Positions 27,270 to 36,682 of a DNA stretch of 64,000 nucleotides are shown piece after piece. The translations under genes were made by a program, and so were the position numbers. The notes under the pieces are model-generated. The model was not told where the DNA came from, did no database searches, and worked only from the letters and a program-made list of their open reading frames with translations. Origin of the DNA: JAQGMV01 sp963828715 (GTDB lineage: Bacteria; Pseudomonadota; Gammaproteobacteria; Burkholderiales; SG8-41); contig CAWHFX010000009.1 of assembly GCA_963828715.1 (NCBI GenBank), positions 124,001 through 188,000 on the forward strand. The letters run 5' to 3'. How positions within the stretch are numbered: the stretch's first letter is position 1; the number at the start of each line of letters is the position of its first letter.

Positions 27270-28244
27270 TTACTTCGCCAATCCGAGATCCGCCAGCACC
27301 GCCTTGGTATCGACGTACTCGCTGTCGAGCATCTTCCGGAACTGTGCGCCGATCACGAACTGCTCGGTCCAGTAATTCTTCTCGAGATCTTCTTTCCACT
27401 CCGGCATCTCGGTAGCCCGGCGCAGCACGCCTTCCCAATAGCCGATCTGTGCAGCCGTCAGGTTCTTCGGACCGAAAACGCCACGCCAGTTTCCATACGA
27501 GACCTCCACGCCCTGCTCGCGCCACGTCGGCGCGGCTGCGAGCGACCCGGAAAGACGCTGGGGCGCCGCCACACCCAGTATGCGCATACGCCCCGAGCTC
27601 ACGTGCGGCACGACATTGACCGCGCCGAACACGCCGAGGTCGATATGTCCTCCGAGCAGTGCCGGAATCGCTTCCGCGGAACCTTTGAACACGACCACCT
27701 TGAGATCGCGTGCATTGCCGCCCATGGCCTTCATGAGCAACCCGGCCGCGATGTGACGGCTGCTGCCGAACGCGTTGGCGAAGCCGATCGAGATCGATTT
27801 CGGATCCTTTCGAAGGCGCTCGGCGAGCTCCTTGCCGGCTTTGATCGGCGAACCTGCCGCAACCGCGAATACGGTGTAATCCTCGAGCAGCGACGCGATC
27901 GGCGTGAAGTCCGCGGCCGTCAGCGTGCTCGCGCCGATGATCTGGTTGGTGAGAAACCCGCTCGTCATCACGAGCAGGTAATGAGGATCCCCCGGCCGCT
28001 GCGCCACGTACGTATGCGCGATCGTAGCGTTGCCGCCCGGCTTGTTCATGACGGTAATGCTCGTCGGCACGAGTTTCGTTGCGCCGATAACGCGCTCGAG
28101 CGTGCGGGCGGTTTTGTCGTTGCTGCCGCCCGGCGGCGATGCGGCGACTATCTCGACGTTCTTCTGAGGCGACCAACTCTGCGCGGCGCCATGTACGCAC
28201 GTCGCCGCGCAGAGGGTCACAACCAGTGCTGCAAGCCTTTTCAT
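27270..28244 (-). CDS. Bug/TctC family solute-binding protein
   Basis: A 324-residue binding protein with a signal peptide (MKRLAALVVTLCAATCVHGA). GGAGGAGG lies just before the ATG. It is the intact sister of the frameshifted gene at 5154-6135: both share the unusual SWxPxxNVEFV/NVEIVAAS opening, NKPGGNATIAHTYV, a LTNQIIG segment and a D/ELGLAK ending. This pair forms a Bug subfamily separate from the others in the window. It is convergent with the previous gene and 32 nt downstream of the diiron-protein gene on the same strand. Confidence 0.91.
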   Translation of the reverse strand: MKRLAALVVTLCAATCVHGAAQSWSPQKNVEIVAASPPGGSNDKTARTLERVIGATKLVPTSITVMNKPGGNATIAHTYVAQRPGDPHYLLVMTSGFLTNQIIGASTLTAADFTPIASLLEDYTVFAVAAGSPIKAGKELAERLRKDPKSISIGFANAFGSSRHIAAGLLMKAMGGNARDLKVVVFKGSAEAIPALLGGHIDLGVFGAVNVVPHVSSGRMRILGVAAPQRLSGSLAAAPTWREQGVEVSYGNWRGVFGPKNLTAAQIGYWEGVLRRATEMPEWKEDLEKNYWTEQFVIGAQFRKMLDSEYVDTKAVLADLGLAK

Positions 28245-28276
28245 GATGCCTCCTCCCCGGAGGCATCACTCTACCA

Positions 28277-29257
28277 TCACGCCGCTTGCGCAAGCGGTGC
28301 GATGGCGGCGGCGATGCGCGCGCCCTGCTGCGGCGTGATCATCTCGTTCAGGATGTCGCCGAAACGCTTGTCTTCCGCGGCGGAAAGAATGTAGACCCAG
28401 CGATACGCCGCAAGGAAGCTCCTGCGCACGCGCGCCATCTGTTCCATCGACAGCGGTTGACCGCGCCCGCGCCGGACGAGCTCCAGGAAGTACTCGGAGT
28501 CCGCGCTCGCCTGTTCCTGCACGAGCGCATCGACGGCGCCGGCAAGATCGATGAGATCGGTGACCGCATTCTCACGCTCTTCGGCCGTGATCTGCGCGTC
28601 CTCGCGGCGCCATTCGAGCTCATCCAGGATGGCGTGCTGCGATTCTTCCTTCCAGTGGAACAGAAACACGTCCTTGTAGAGCTCGGACAGGTTCGCCTCC
28701 AGCGCGATGCTCTCGCGGTAATGCACCTGCGTGACGATCTCGACCATGCAGGTGAACGCGAGCACCGCCCACGTCGACTTACCGAGCACCAGCCACGCGA
28801 CGTCGTTCGGCTTACCGGTGAAACGGTAACCGTCCGGCATGCCGGCGGCCATCATGCGTTCGATGCGGCGGAAAAGCTCCTGGTGCTTGAGCTCTTCGTC
28901 GGTGAAGCGGACCAGCGCTTCGAGCGCGTTCTGGTCGCCCAGCCAATGCTCTCGGCTCAGCTCCAGGACCTTCGCACCGACAAACCGCTCGATCGTAGCG
29001 AACATGTTCGCGTAGGTGCGTCCCTGGATTTGCGATGCCAGCCGGCGCTCGTTTCCGGTCAGGAATTCCAGAGCGGAAATGCGGGTGAGGCCCTCGGGGA
29101 GGAAATGGCACGAGAAGTCGAAACTGCGGCCACGGAGTACATCGCGGTCGATATCCCACCGGATTCGCTTGGACACCTCGACACACTTGGCATAACGGCG
29201 GGTGTCCATCTGGAATGGCGTCCTGGATTGGGTCTGGAGCTGGGCTGCTTGGTTCAT
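28277..29257 (-). CDS. Ferritin-like diiron protein (AurF/oxygenase-like)
   Basis: A 326-residue all-helical protein with a complete set of diiron ligands for the ferritin-like fold: Glu90, Glu122/His125 (DEELKHQE), Glu173 (TCMVEIVTQ) and Glu205/His208 (KEESQHAI). Oxygenases such as AurF-type N-oxygenases and aldehyde-deformylating enzymes share this plan, but the product here cannot be assigned. The ATG at 29255-29257 has AGGA 8 nt upstream; in-frame ATGs further out are possible. It is the first gene of a leftward pair with a Bug protein and is divergent from the polysaccharide operon. Confidence 0.82.
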   Translation of the reverse strand: MNQAAQLQTQSRTPFQMDTRRYAKCVEVSKRIRWDIDRDVLRGRSFDFSCHFLPEGLTRISALEFLTGNERRLASQIQGRTYANMFATIERFVGAKVLELSREHWLGDQNALEALVRFTDEELKHQELFRRIERMMAAGMPDGYRFTGKPNDVAWLVLGKSTWAVLAFTCMVEIVTQVHYRESIALEANLSELYKDVFLFHWKEESQHAILDELEWRREDAQITAEERENAVTDLIDLAGAVDALVQEQASADSEYFLELVRRGRGQPLSMEQMARVRRSFLAAYRWVYILSAAEDKRFGDILNEMITPQQGARIAAAIAPLAQAA

Positions 29258-29369
29258 CTCGTTTTTCCTCATGCGGGTTGTCGGCTCGAATGCGGCGGTC
29301 TTGGTAACCATCGCTGGGCCGGCAGACTACGCGGCGCGTGTATCGGAAAAATGTCTCGAAAGAAACAGT

Positions 29370-29397
29370 TTGTATCCCTGTGTAGCGCCCCTATAAT
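29370..29397 (+). promoter_or_regulatory. Sigma-70 promoter for the deacetylase operon
   Basis: TTGTAT (29370-29375) and a perfect TATAAT (29392-29397), 16 bp apart, in the gap before the polysaccharide deacetylase gene. The -10 is embedded in GCCCCTATAAT, the same 11 bases as in the promoter at 32917-32945. CTTCACAAATTCTTCACAAC follows at once (two CTTCACAA units), possibly an operator. Confidence 0.65.
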
Positions 29398-29529
29398 CTC
29401 TTCACAAATTCTTCACAACGTGGCTCAGCACACCGTCGTCATCAGCATTTCACCGCGTTTGCAGGCGCAGACGGCAGGCATGTAAAGCCCGTCGTGCGCC
29501 GCCTGTGCGGCGGGAATCCATTGACTTAT

Positions 29530-30570
29530 ATGAAGAAAAAAAGAGGCTGGACGGTTCGATCCGTCGCCCGCCGGCTATGGGTACGGCGCGCGATCATCCT
29601 GGCCTACCATCGCGTGGCGCGACTCGAGTGCGATCCCGAGTGCCTGAGCGTCGAGCCGGACAATTTCCTCGAGCAGCTCGAGGTTTTGCGGCGCCATTAC
29701 CGGGTCATTCCGCTTACGGAACTGCACCGGCGCCTCGACGATGCGACAGTGCCGCGGAAAGCGGTGGTCGTGACGTTCGATGACGGCTACGCGGACAATC
29801 TGCTGAGTGCGCGGCCGCTGCTCGATTACTGGGAGGCGCCAGCGACGTGCTTCGTTACGAGCGGCAAGCTCGATCAGAAGACCGAGTTCTGGTGGGACGA
29901 GCTCGCCTTCATCCTTCTCGAACAGAGCGCGTCACCCGAAGTGCTGTCGCTGGAGATCGAAGGGCGTTACTACTCGTGGTGTCTGCGCGAACAAGAAACG
30001 CTCGCCACGGCTCGCAGCACTGCACCGGACCTGAGCTGGAACGTCTTGCACGACGCACCGCCGACGCCGCGCCAGAAGGCGTATCTCGAACTCGCGGCGA
30101 TTCTCCGCACCACGGATGCGAACGCGCAGGATGCCGCGATGCGACAACTCGCCGCGTGGGCTGGCGTGGAGAGGCGAGTGCGCGAAACGCACCGCCCGCT
30201 GCGGCCCGAAGAAGTGGTTCGTCTGAATGACGGCGGACTGGTCGAAATCGGCGCCCACACCGTAACGCATCCGGTGCTCGCGGCCCATGCGCCCGAAGCG
30301 CAGCGGCGCGAGATCGAGACGGCCAAACAGCAACTGGAAAACCTGGTCGGTGGACGAGTAAGCGCCTTTGCTTATCCCTTCGGCACCCCCGCTGATTACA
30401 CCGGCGACACCGTGAACCTCGTGCGCAATGCCGGCTTCAAGTGCGCCTGCTCGAATTTCCCGGGGTGGGTGCGTCGTGGCACGAGCGTCCATGAACTACC
30501 GCGCTATCTCGTCCGCAACTGGAACGGCGACGAGTTCGCGCGCAACCTCGGAAGCTGGTATGCGAATTGA
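29530..30570 (+). CDS. Polysaccharide deacetylase (NodB domain) family protein
   Basis: A 346-residue carbohydrate esterase 4-type protein. After a basic N-terminus, AIILAYHRVARLECDP opens the NodB fold, VVVTFDDGYADN carries the catalytic/metal Asp pair, and GAHTVTHPVLAAH the HxxxH metal site; SAFAYPFGTPADYTGD is the later family motif. It deacetylates N-acetyl sugars in a surface polysaccharide or intermediate. The ATG at 29530 (MKKKRGW) is chosen, but a GTG at 29494 is possible and neither has a good ribosome-binding site. It overlaps the glycosyltransferase gene by 11 nt. Confidence 0.9.
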   Translation: MKKKRGWTVRSVARRLWVRRAIILAYHRVARLECDPECLSVEPDNFLEQLEVLRRHYRVIPLTELHRRLDDATVPRKAVVVTFDDGYADNLLSARPLLDYWEAPATCFVTSGKLDQKTEFWWDELAFILLEQSASPEVLSLEIEGRYYSWCLREQETLATARSTAPDLSWNVLHDAPPTPRQKAYLELAAILRTTDANAQDAAMRQLAAWAGVERRVRETHRPLRPEEVVRLNDGGLVEIGAHTVTHPVLAAHAPEAQRREIETAKQQLENLVGGRVSAFAYPFGTPADYTGDTVNLVRNAGFKCACSNFPGWVRRGTSVHELPRYLVRNWNGDEFARNLGSWYAN

Positions 30571-32083
30571 TCCGTTGCGTATCCTGCAGGTGAGCACGGC
30601 CGACATCGCCGGCGGAGCGGAGAAAGTCGCCTGGAACCTGTTTCACTCGTACCGCTCGCTTGGCAATGCGTCGTACCTGGCTGTAGGCACAAAACGCAGC
30701 GCAGACGCGGACGTCTTCGTCGTCCGCAACGAAGCACGGGAGGGCCGCTGGTCCCGCAACTGGTCGGCGCTCGACAAACGTCTGGCCGCCGTCAACGGCA
30801 GCCTGCCCGGCTCGCATTTCTTTGCCGGCATTGCGCGTTACATGGCCCGCCCGGGACGGGCCATCTACGCGCGGTACGGCGTGGAAGATTTCCACTTCCC
30901 CGGAACTCGTCGCATTCTCGACTTGCCGCCGACGCGCCCGGACCTCGTCCATCTGCACAATGTCCACGGCGGGTATTTCGATCTGCGGGTGCTGCCGCGC
31001 CTGAGCAGGCGCGTGCCGGTCCTGGTCACGCTCCACGACGCGTGGCTCCTGAGCGGGCATTGCGCGCACTCTTTCGACTGCGAGCGCTGGCGCACGGGCT
31101 GCGGCAGTTGCCCCGACCTCGGCATCTATCCCGCGTTGGCGCGCGACGCCACGCGCTACAACTGGCGCCGCAAGCAGCGCATACTGGCGCGGAGCCGGCT
31201 TTACGTTGCAGCACCGAGTCAGTGGCTCATGCGCAAGGTCGAGCACTCGATCCTCGCTCCGGCCATCATCGAGAGCCGCGTCATCCCGAACGGCGTCGAT
31301 CTCACGACCTTCCATCCAGGCGACCGGCTCGAGGCACGCGCGACTCTGAACATTCCTCCCGACGCACACGTCGTTCTGTTCACCGGCTACGGTATCCGGC
31401 ACAACATGTGGAAGGACTATCGGATGATGCGTGCGGCGATCGCGGCCGCCGCGGCCCGCTTGCGAGACAAGAACACACTGTTCATCGCGCTCGGCGAAGA
31501 AGCACCCTCGGAGCGGATCGACGCGGCTGAAATCCGCTTCGTTCGATACCAGGAAAACGCCGAGTCGGTTGCGCGCTACTACCAGGCAGCGGACGTATAC
31601 ATTCATGCGGCGAAGGTGGACACGTTTCCGAATTCGGTGCTGGAAGCACTCGCGTGCGGTATTCCGGCGATAGCGACCGCCGTCGGCGGAGTACCGGAGC
31701 AGATCAAGCCATTGCGTGGGTTGGGTACCGGCGCGCCGAGTGTGCTGCGTCACGGCGCGGATGAAGCCACAGGAGTGCTCGTTCCCGCAGGTGATGCCGC
31801 CGAAATGGCACACGCGCTCGCCACATTGCTTTACGATCGCACGCTGCGTGACCGCCTCGGTGAAAGCGCCGCGCGGGACTGCGCAGCCCGCTTCGACCTG
31901 GCGCGCCAGACCCACGATTACCTCGCCTGGTACGAACAGATGGTGAAAACCGCACCCAGGCGCCGACAGCGGTTCACGTTGTCGCGTGGTGCAAATGTGA
32001 CGTCTGCGCAGTTGTATGGCTGGGCTGATATCGCCAGCGACGCCGCACCCTCGTGGCAGGCGTGGCTGCAGTCCCTTTGTTAG
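30560..32083 (+). CDS. Glycosyltransferase family 4-like protein
   Basis: A 507-residue GT-B fold glycosyltransferase. The N-terminal domain starts LRILQVSTADIAGGAEKVAW, the usual GT4 glycine-rich acceptor loop, and has PDLVHLHNVHGGYFD and LVTLHDAWLLSGHCAHS. The C-terminal donor domain has VIPNGVDLTTFHPGD and the nucleotide-sugar motif DTFPNSVLEALACGIPAIA. LHDAWxxSGHCAH with a Cys-containing WRTGCGSCPDLG is typical of wall- or capsule-type transferases that lie beside such deacetylases. Overlap with the genes on both sides (11 nt and 1 nt) shows one operon. Confidence 0.91.
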   Translation: MRIDPLRILQVSTADIAGGAEKVAWNLFHSYRSLGNASYLAVGTKRSADADVFVVRNEAREGRWSRNWSALDKRLAAVNGSLPGSHFFAGIARYMARPGRAIYARYGVEDFHFPGTRRILDLPPTRPDLVHLHNVHGGYFDLRVLPRLSRRVPVLVTLHDAWLLSGHCAHSFDCERWRTGCGSCPDLGIYPALARDATRYNWRRKQRILARSRLYVAAPSQWLMRKVEHSILAPAIIESRVIPNGVDLTTFHPGDRLEARATLNIPPDAHVVLFTGYGIRHNMWKDYRMMRAAIAAAAARLRDKNTLFIALGEEAPSERIDAAEIRFVRYQENAESVARYYQAADVYIHAAKVDTFPNSVLEALACGIPAIATAVGGVPEQIKPLRGLGTGAPSVLRHGADEATGVLVPAGDAAEMAHALATLLYDRTLRDRLGESAARDCAARFDLARQTHDYLAWYEQMVKTAPRRRQRFTLSRGANVTSAQLYGWADIASDAAPSWQAWLQSLC

Positions 32084-32847
32084 TGTTCCGCAGCGCCGGC
32101 ACAATCGCTTTGAAGAGCCTCGCGAAGCGCCTTGTTCCGCAGGTCTTCTATCGCCCGCTTCTGCGGCGGCTGAGAGCGCCGCCGCAGATACGCTGGGGCA
32201 GCCTGCGCAGCACGCGGCCGGTCAGTCGCATCTTCGGGCTCGACCGAGGCTCGCCGATCGATCGCTACTACATCGAACGGTTCCTGGGTGAGAACGCTCA
32301 GGACATCGGCGGACGCGTGCTTGAAATCGCCGAGAACACCTATACGCGCAGATTCGGCGCGCAGCGCGTCACGCAGAGCGACGTTCTGCATGCGGTCGAC
32401 GGAAATCCGGCTGCCACGCTAGTCGCCGACCTGACAATCGAAAACAGCATCCCTGGGGGCGCGTTCGATTGCATCATTCTCACCCAGACCCTGCCGTTCA
32501 TCTACGACGTGCGAGCCGCCCTGCGGAATCTCGAACGTGCGTTGAAGGCGGGTGGCGTGCTCCTCGCGACGTTCCCGGGAATCAGCCAGATCAGCCGCTA
32601 CGACATGGACCGGTGGGGCGATTACTGGCGCTTCACGAGCGCATCGGCGCGTCGCCTATTCGAGGAACTCTGGGCCCCAGAGCATATCGCCATGGAAGTG
32701 CATGGGAACGTTCTGATCGCCACCGCCTGTCTCCAGGGGCTCGCGCGCGAGGACCTGCACGAACACGAACTGCAGTACACCGATGAAGACTATCCCGTGC
32801 TCATTACGGTGCGTGTACAAAAGCCGCATCCTGCCGATCCGCGCTGA
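32083..32847 (+). CDS. SAM-dependent methyltransferase-like protein
   Basis: About 254 residues from a GTG at 32083 that overlaps the glycosyltransferase TAG (TAGTG); an upstream GTG at 32053 is also in frame. It has the layout of a class I methyltransferase: GGRVLEIAENTYTRRFGAQR for the nucleotide strand (the usual GxGxG is degenerate), SIPGGAFDCIILTQTLPFIYD for motif III/IV, and a post-motif ALKAGGVLLATFPGISQ. It likely modifies the sugar or lipid made by the two upstream enzymes. The degenerate SAM loop leaves some doubt about activity. Confidence 0.8.
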   Translation: MFRSAGTIALKSLAKRLVPQVFYRPLLRRLRAPPQIRWGSLRSTRPVSRIFGLDRGSPIDRYYIERFLGENAQDIGGRVLEIAENTYTRRFGAQRVTQSDVLHAVDGNPAATLVADLTIENSIPGGAFDCIILTQTLPFIYDVRAALRNLERALKAGGVLLATFPGISQISRYDMDRWGDYWRFTSASARRLFEELWAPEHIAMEVHGNVLIATACLQGLAREDLHEHELQYTDEDYPVLITVRVQKPHPADPR

Positions 32848-32916
32848 AAAAACGCGGGAGCGCACGGGTGCGCGACTGCATTCGGCAGCCTCACCGCGCC
32901 GTCCGCGGACAACAAT

Positions 32917-32945
32917 TTGTTCGAGGGTATGCGGGCCCCTATAAT
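32917..32945 (+). promoter_or_regulatory. Sigma-70 promoter for the response regulator
   Basis: TTGTTC (32917-32922), a 17-bp spacer and TATAAT (32940-32945), 30 bp before the regulator ATG. The sequence GCCCCTATAAT is the same as at 29387-29397. Confidence 0.7.
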
Positions 32946-32975
32946 TGCGATCCAGAGCTGAAGCCGCAGAACACC

Positions 32976-33707
32976 ATGCCGAACAATGGTTCCGTACTGA
33001 TCGTCGAGGATGACCGCGAGATCCGGGAAATGGTCGCCGAATACCTCGGCGGCCAGGGCTACGAGATCAACCAGGCGGAAAGCGGCGGCGACATGCGCGA
33101 GAAGATCGAGCGCCACCTGCCCGATCTCGTTCTGCTCGACGTGCGGCTGCCGGGCGAGGATGGGCTCACCCTCGCGCGCTATCTGCGGGAGCGCTACGAC
33201 GTCGGAATCATCATGGTGACCGGCGCCAAGGATGTCGTCGATCGCGTCGTTGGGCTCGAGGTCGGCGCGGACGATTACGTGACCAAACCGTTCGATCCGC
33301 GGGAATTGCTCGCGCGCGTAAAGAGCGTCATGCGACGACTCCAGTCCCGGTCGTCCACACAGCAGCAGTTGCAGGGTACGGCGCGCGTCGATGCGGACCG
33401 CGTGGCGGTGGGTCGTTGCTTTCTGGACGTGGCGGCGCATCGGCTGCTCGACAAGCAGGGCGAGGAAGTACCGCTCACGAGCATGGAATACGATCTGCTC
33501 AGGATGTTCACCGAGCACCCCAACAAGGTGCTGACGCGGGACCAGATCCTCACCCTCACGCGAAACCGCGAATGGGAGCCGTTCGATCGCTCGATCGACA
33601 TTCGCATCGCACGGCTGCGACGCAAGATCGAAGCGAACCCCGAAGAGCCGAAAGCGATCCGCACGGTGCGCGGCGCGGGCTACATGTTCGTGCCGTTGGC
33701 GAACTGA
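32976..33707 (+). CDS. OmpR/PhoB-family response regulator
   Basis: A 243-residue two-component regulator. Receiver domain 1-~120: acidic pocket VEDDRE, phospho-acceptor Asp55 (LVLLDVRLPGEDG), the Thr switch in MVTGAKD and Lys in YVTKPFDPRELLARV. The DNA-binding winged helix occupies ~140-240 (MEYDLLRMFTEHPNKVLTRD, recognition region SIDIRIARLRRKIE, wing RTVRGAGYMFV). The start is the ATG at 32976, 30 bp after a strong promoter. It is followed by a large hybrid kinase gene 194 bp downstream on the same strand, the obvious candidate partner. Confidence 0.94.
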   Translation: MPNNGSVLIVEDDREIREMVAEYLGGQGYEINQAESGGDMREKIERHLPDLVLLDVRLPGEDGLTLARYLRERYDVGIIMVTGAKDVVDRVVGLEVGADDYVTKPFDPRELLARVKSVMRRLQSRSSTQQQLQGTARVDADRVAVGRCFLDVAAHRLLDKQGEEVPLTSMEYDLLRMFTEHPNKVLTRDQILTLTRNREWEPFDRSIDIRIARLRRKIEANPEEPKAIRTVRGAGYMFVPLAN

Positions 33708-33901
33708 CGGCAGGCAACGCCCTGGCCCTCGTACACTCGCACGAGAGCTAATCGGCGCCGGAATGCTTCGTTCGGCGCTACGCGGCCCCGCTCACCGACA
33801 CGTGTCTCTCTAATGTAACGCGTACGTTTCAGCCGTGTAACAGTCCTGCCGGTCCGGCGGGCGATGCTTATACTCGCCTGCAGTCCATCTTTCCATCCGC
33901 C

Positions 33902-36676
33902 ATGAGTCCAGTCGAGCCGACGCGCGCGCAGGCCGCGCTCGAGGAAGTGTTCGGAGTCGTCCATCTCGCCGATGCGATCGCGCGCTGCAACGAGCGTTTT
34001 TCGCGCATCATCGGGGTCGACCCTGGAGCGCTTGTCGGCAAATCGCTGCTCGAGCTGTGTCCGGAAGTTCAGGCGGACGGCGCGTTTTCCGCAGAGCGCT
34101 GGCAGCGCCGCTGGCAGGCCGCTCGCGCCGGCCTGGCTCAGTGGTTCCCATGGCAGTTCCGGAATAAGCACGGGCGGCGCGTCCATGCGCTCGTCAACCT
34201 GTCCGTTGATCCGGGCGACGCAGATCGGGTAGTCGCGAACGTTCACGACCTCTCGAACCTCGGTCACACGAGCTGGATCCGCCCCGACACGCGCGCCCGT
34301 CTGCAGCAGGTGCTCGACCATACCAAGGCGATCATCATCGTCAAGGACCCGAGCGGACGGTACCTGTTCGCGAATCGGGAATTCGAACGCGCGACGCGCA
34401 TGCCCGCGGACCGGGTCGTCGGCCACGTGGATGCCGAGCTCTGGCCAGCCGAGTACGTCTCTCACTTCAGTTCCCACGATACCGAGGTTTTCGCGACGCG
34501 CACCGCTACGGAGTACGAGCTCCGGGCGAGCATCGGACGCGAGCAGAAGACCTTTCTTACGTTCAAGTTTCCGCTGTTCAAGCCGAGCGGCGAGCCGTAC
34601 GCGGTGTGCGGCGTTGCAACCGACATCACCGACCGCAAGCACACGCAGGATGCTCTGACCAAGGCCGCGCTGGCCGTCTCGAGCGCGCAGGGCACAACGG
34701 TGTTCCAGGAGCTCGTACGTTATCTCGCCACCATTCTCGAAGTGGATGCCGCGTTCATCGCCGAGCACGATCCGGATCCTACGGCGTGCAGCATGACCAC
34801 GCATGCGTTCTTCATGGACGGGGAAATCCGGGGCAACTTCAGCTACTCGCTGCCGGGCACACCGTGTGAGACGGTCGTCGGTCAGAGCTTCCGCATCTAC
34901 CCGTCTGCCATTGCGCAGGATTTTCCTCTCGAGCCGGACTTCGCAAAACACGGGTTCGAAAGCTACGCGGGCTATCCGCTGCACGATGCCAACGGCCGCT
35001 GCACCGGGCTGATTTCGGTCGTCTCGCGCCAGCCGATGATGAATGGTGAGTTCATCGAATCGATCCTCAAGATATTCGCCGTGCGCGCATCCGCCGAGCT
35101 CGAGCGGCAAGCCGCCGAAGAAACGCTGAGACGCTCCGAAGCGAGCTACCGCGCGATCTTCGAGGCGAGCGAGGACGCGATCTTCGTGCACGACTGGGTC
35201 ACCGGCGCCATCATCGACGTGAATCGTCGCGCGTGTGAGATGTACGGCTACGACTACGAAGCGATGAAGCGAATCGATATCTCCCAGCTCGCTTCGGGGC
35301 AGTATCCGTATACCGGCGAAGAAGCGCTGCGCAAGTTGAACGAGGCCAAAGCGGGCCGCCCCGTGCGCTTCGAGTGGCGACGGCGCAACCAGGACGACAG
35401 CCTCCACTGGGATGAAGTCGTCCTCAGAACCGCCACGATCGCGGGTGAGCGCCGCATTCTCGCTTTCACGCGCGAGGTCACGGAGCGCAAACGTGCCGAA
35501 CAGGCGCTGCGACAGGCGCAGAAGATGGAAGCGCTCGGACATCTCACCGGCGGCATTGCACACGACTTCAACAATCTGCTGACGAGCATCATGGGGTACG
35601 TCGTGCTCGCGTCGGAGCACCCCGGCGCGACACGTGAGCCGAAGCTGCAGAAGTACCTGGAGCAGGCGCAATTGTCGTGTGCCCGGGCGCGCGATCTCAT
35701 CCAGCAGATGCTCACGTTCAGCCGCGGCCAGCGCGGCCGCCCGCGTCCGGTATCGCTTGGGCCGCTCGTCAAGGAATCCCTGAACCTCTTCGCCTCCTCG
35801 ATGCCGTCTACGTTCGAGGTCAGGACGGAGCTCGACGGCGACGTGGCGGCGGTCATGCTCGACCCGGTGCACCTCGATCAGATCCTGCTCAACCTCTGCC
35901 TGAACGCACGCGACGCGATGAGCGGCGTCGGCGTGATCCATGTTCGCATCGCTCAGGTCAGAAGCGATGAGCTGATCTGTACCGGCTGCCGGCAGTCGGC
36001 GGCCGGCGATTTCGTGGAGCTTTCCGTGGAGGACGACGGACCGGGAATCGCGCCCGAAGTCGTGGATCGCATGTTCGAGCCCTTCTTCACTACCAAGGAG
36101 GTGGGCAAGGGCAGCGGGATGGGACTTGCCAGCGTGCATGGCATCGTGCACGAGCTCGGCGGTCATATCGTCGTCGACACGGCGCCGGGCCGCGGCACGC
36201 GTTTCGGTGTGCTCTTCCCGGTCCTCGCCGGGGCACAAGCGGCGCATGGAGACACGTCGGAATCCGAACAGCGCACACCCTTGCGCCGACTCGAAGGCCA
36301 CGTGCTCGTGGTCGACGACGAGCACGCCGTCGGCACGTTCATGCGTGACCTCCTCGAGAACTGGGGGCTCGACGTCGTCGTTACGACGAACGCGCTCGAT
36401 GCGGCCGAGCTCGTCGCGCGCGATGCCCAGCGCTTCGACATGGTCATCACCGATCAGATGATGCCGCGGATGACGGGCATACAGCTCGCGCGCGAACTGA
36501 TGCGTGTTCGCGCCAATCTGCCGATCATCCTGTACACCGGCTTCAACGAGGGGCTCACGCCGGAGGACATCGAGGGTGCGGGCGTGCACGCCGTGGTGAA
36601 GAAGCCGATCGATCCGCACGAGCTCTTCGGCCTGCTCCAGACTCACCTCCCACACACGACGCGGGCCAGGGCATAG
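33902..36676 (+). CDS. Hybrid PAS/GAF sensor histidine kinase with C-terminal receiver
   Basis: A 924-residue soluble sensor with no membrane segments. Order: PAS-like domains at ~15-125 and ~130-250, a GAF domain at ~255-400, a third PAS at ~405-530, then the kinase: H-box MEALGHLTGGIAHDFNNLL near 545, N-box LNLCLNARDAMS near 665, G1 VEDDGPGIAP, F-box FEPFFTTKEVGKGSGMGL and G2. The receiver (~800-920) has VVDDEHAV, the acceptor Asp in MVITDQMMPRMTG and Lys in VVKKPIDPHEL. Cytoplasmic signals such as redox or small ligands are likely inputs. It is followed 6 nt later by an exonuclease gene, suggesting co-transcription. Confidence 0.94.
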   Translation: MSPVEPTRAQAALEEVFGVVHLADAIARCNERFSRIIGVDPGALVGKSLLELCPEVQADGAFSAERWQRRWQAARAGLAQWFPWQFRNKHGRRVHALVNLSVDPGDADRVVANVHDLSNLGHTSWIRPDTRARLQQVLDHTKAIIIVKDPSGRYLFANREFERATRMPADRVVGHVDAELWPAEYVSHFSSHDTEVFATRTATEYELRASIGREQKTFLTFKFPLFKPSGEPYAVCGVATDITDRKHTQDALTKAALAVSSAQGTTVFQELVRYLATILEVDAAFIAEHDPDPTACSMTTHAFFMDGEIRGNFSYSLPGTPCETVVGQSFRIYPSAIAQDFPLEPDFAKHGFESYAGYPLHDANGRCTGLISVVSRQPMMNGEFIESILKIFAVRASAELERQAAEETLRRSEASYRAIFEASEDAIFVHDWVTGAIIDVNRRACEMYGYDYEAMKRIDISQLASGQYPYTGEEALRKLNEAKAGRPVRFEWRRRNQDDSLHWDEVVLRTATIAGERRILAFTREVTERKRAEQALRQAQKMEALGHLTGGIAHDFNNLLTSIMGYVVLASEHPGATREPKLQKYLEQAQLSCARARDLIQQMLTFSRGQRGRPRPVSLGPLVKESLNLFASSMPSTFEVRTELDGDVAAVMLDPVHLDQILLNLCLNARDAMSGVGVIHVRIAQVRSDELICTGCRQSAAGDFVELSVEDDGPGIAPEVVDRMFEPFFTTKEVGKGSGMGLASVHGIVHELGGHIVVDTAPGRGTRFGVLFPVLAGAQAAHGDTSESEQRTPLRRLEGHVLVVDDEHAVGTFMRDLLENWGLDVVVTTNALDAAELVARDAQRFDMVITDQMMPRMTGIQLARELMRVRANLPIILYTGFNEGLTPEDIEGAGVHAVVKKPIDPHELFGLLQTHLPHTTRARA

Positions 36677-36682
36677 AGCCTT

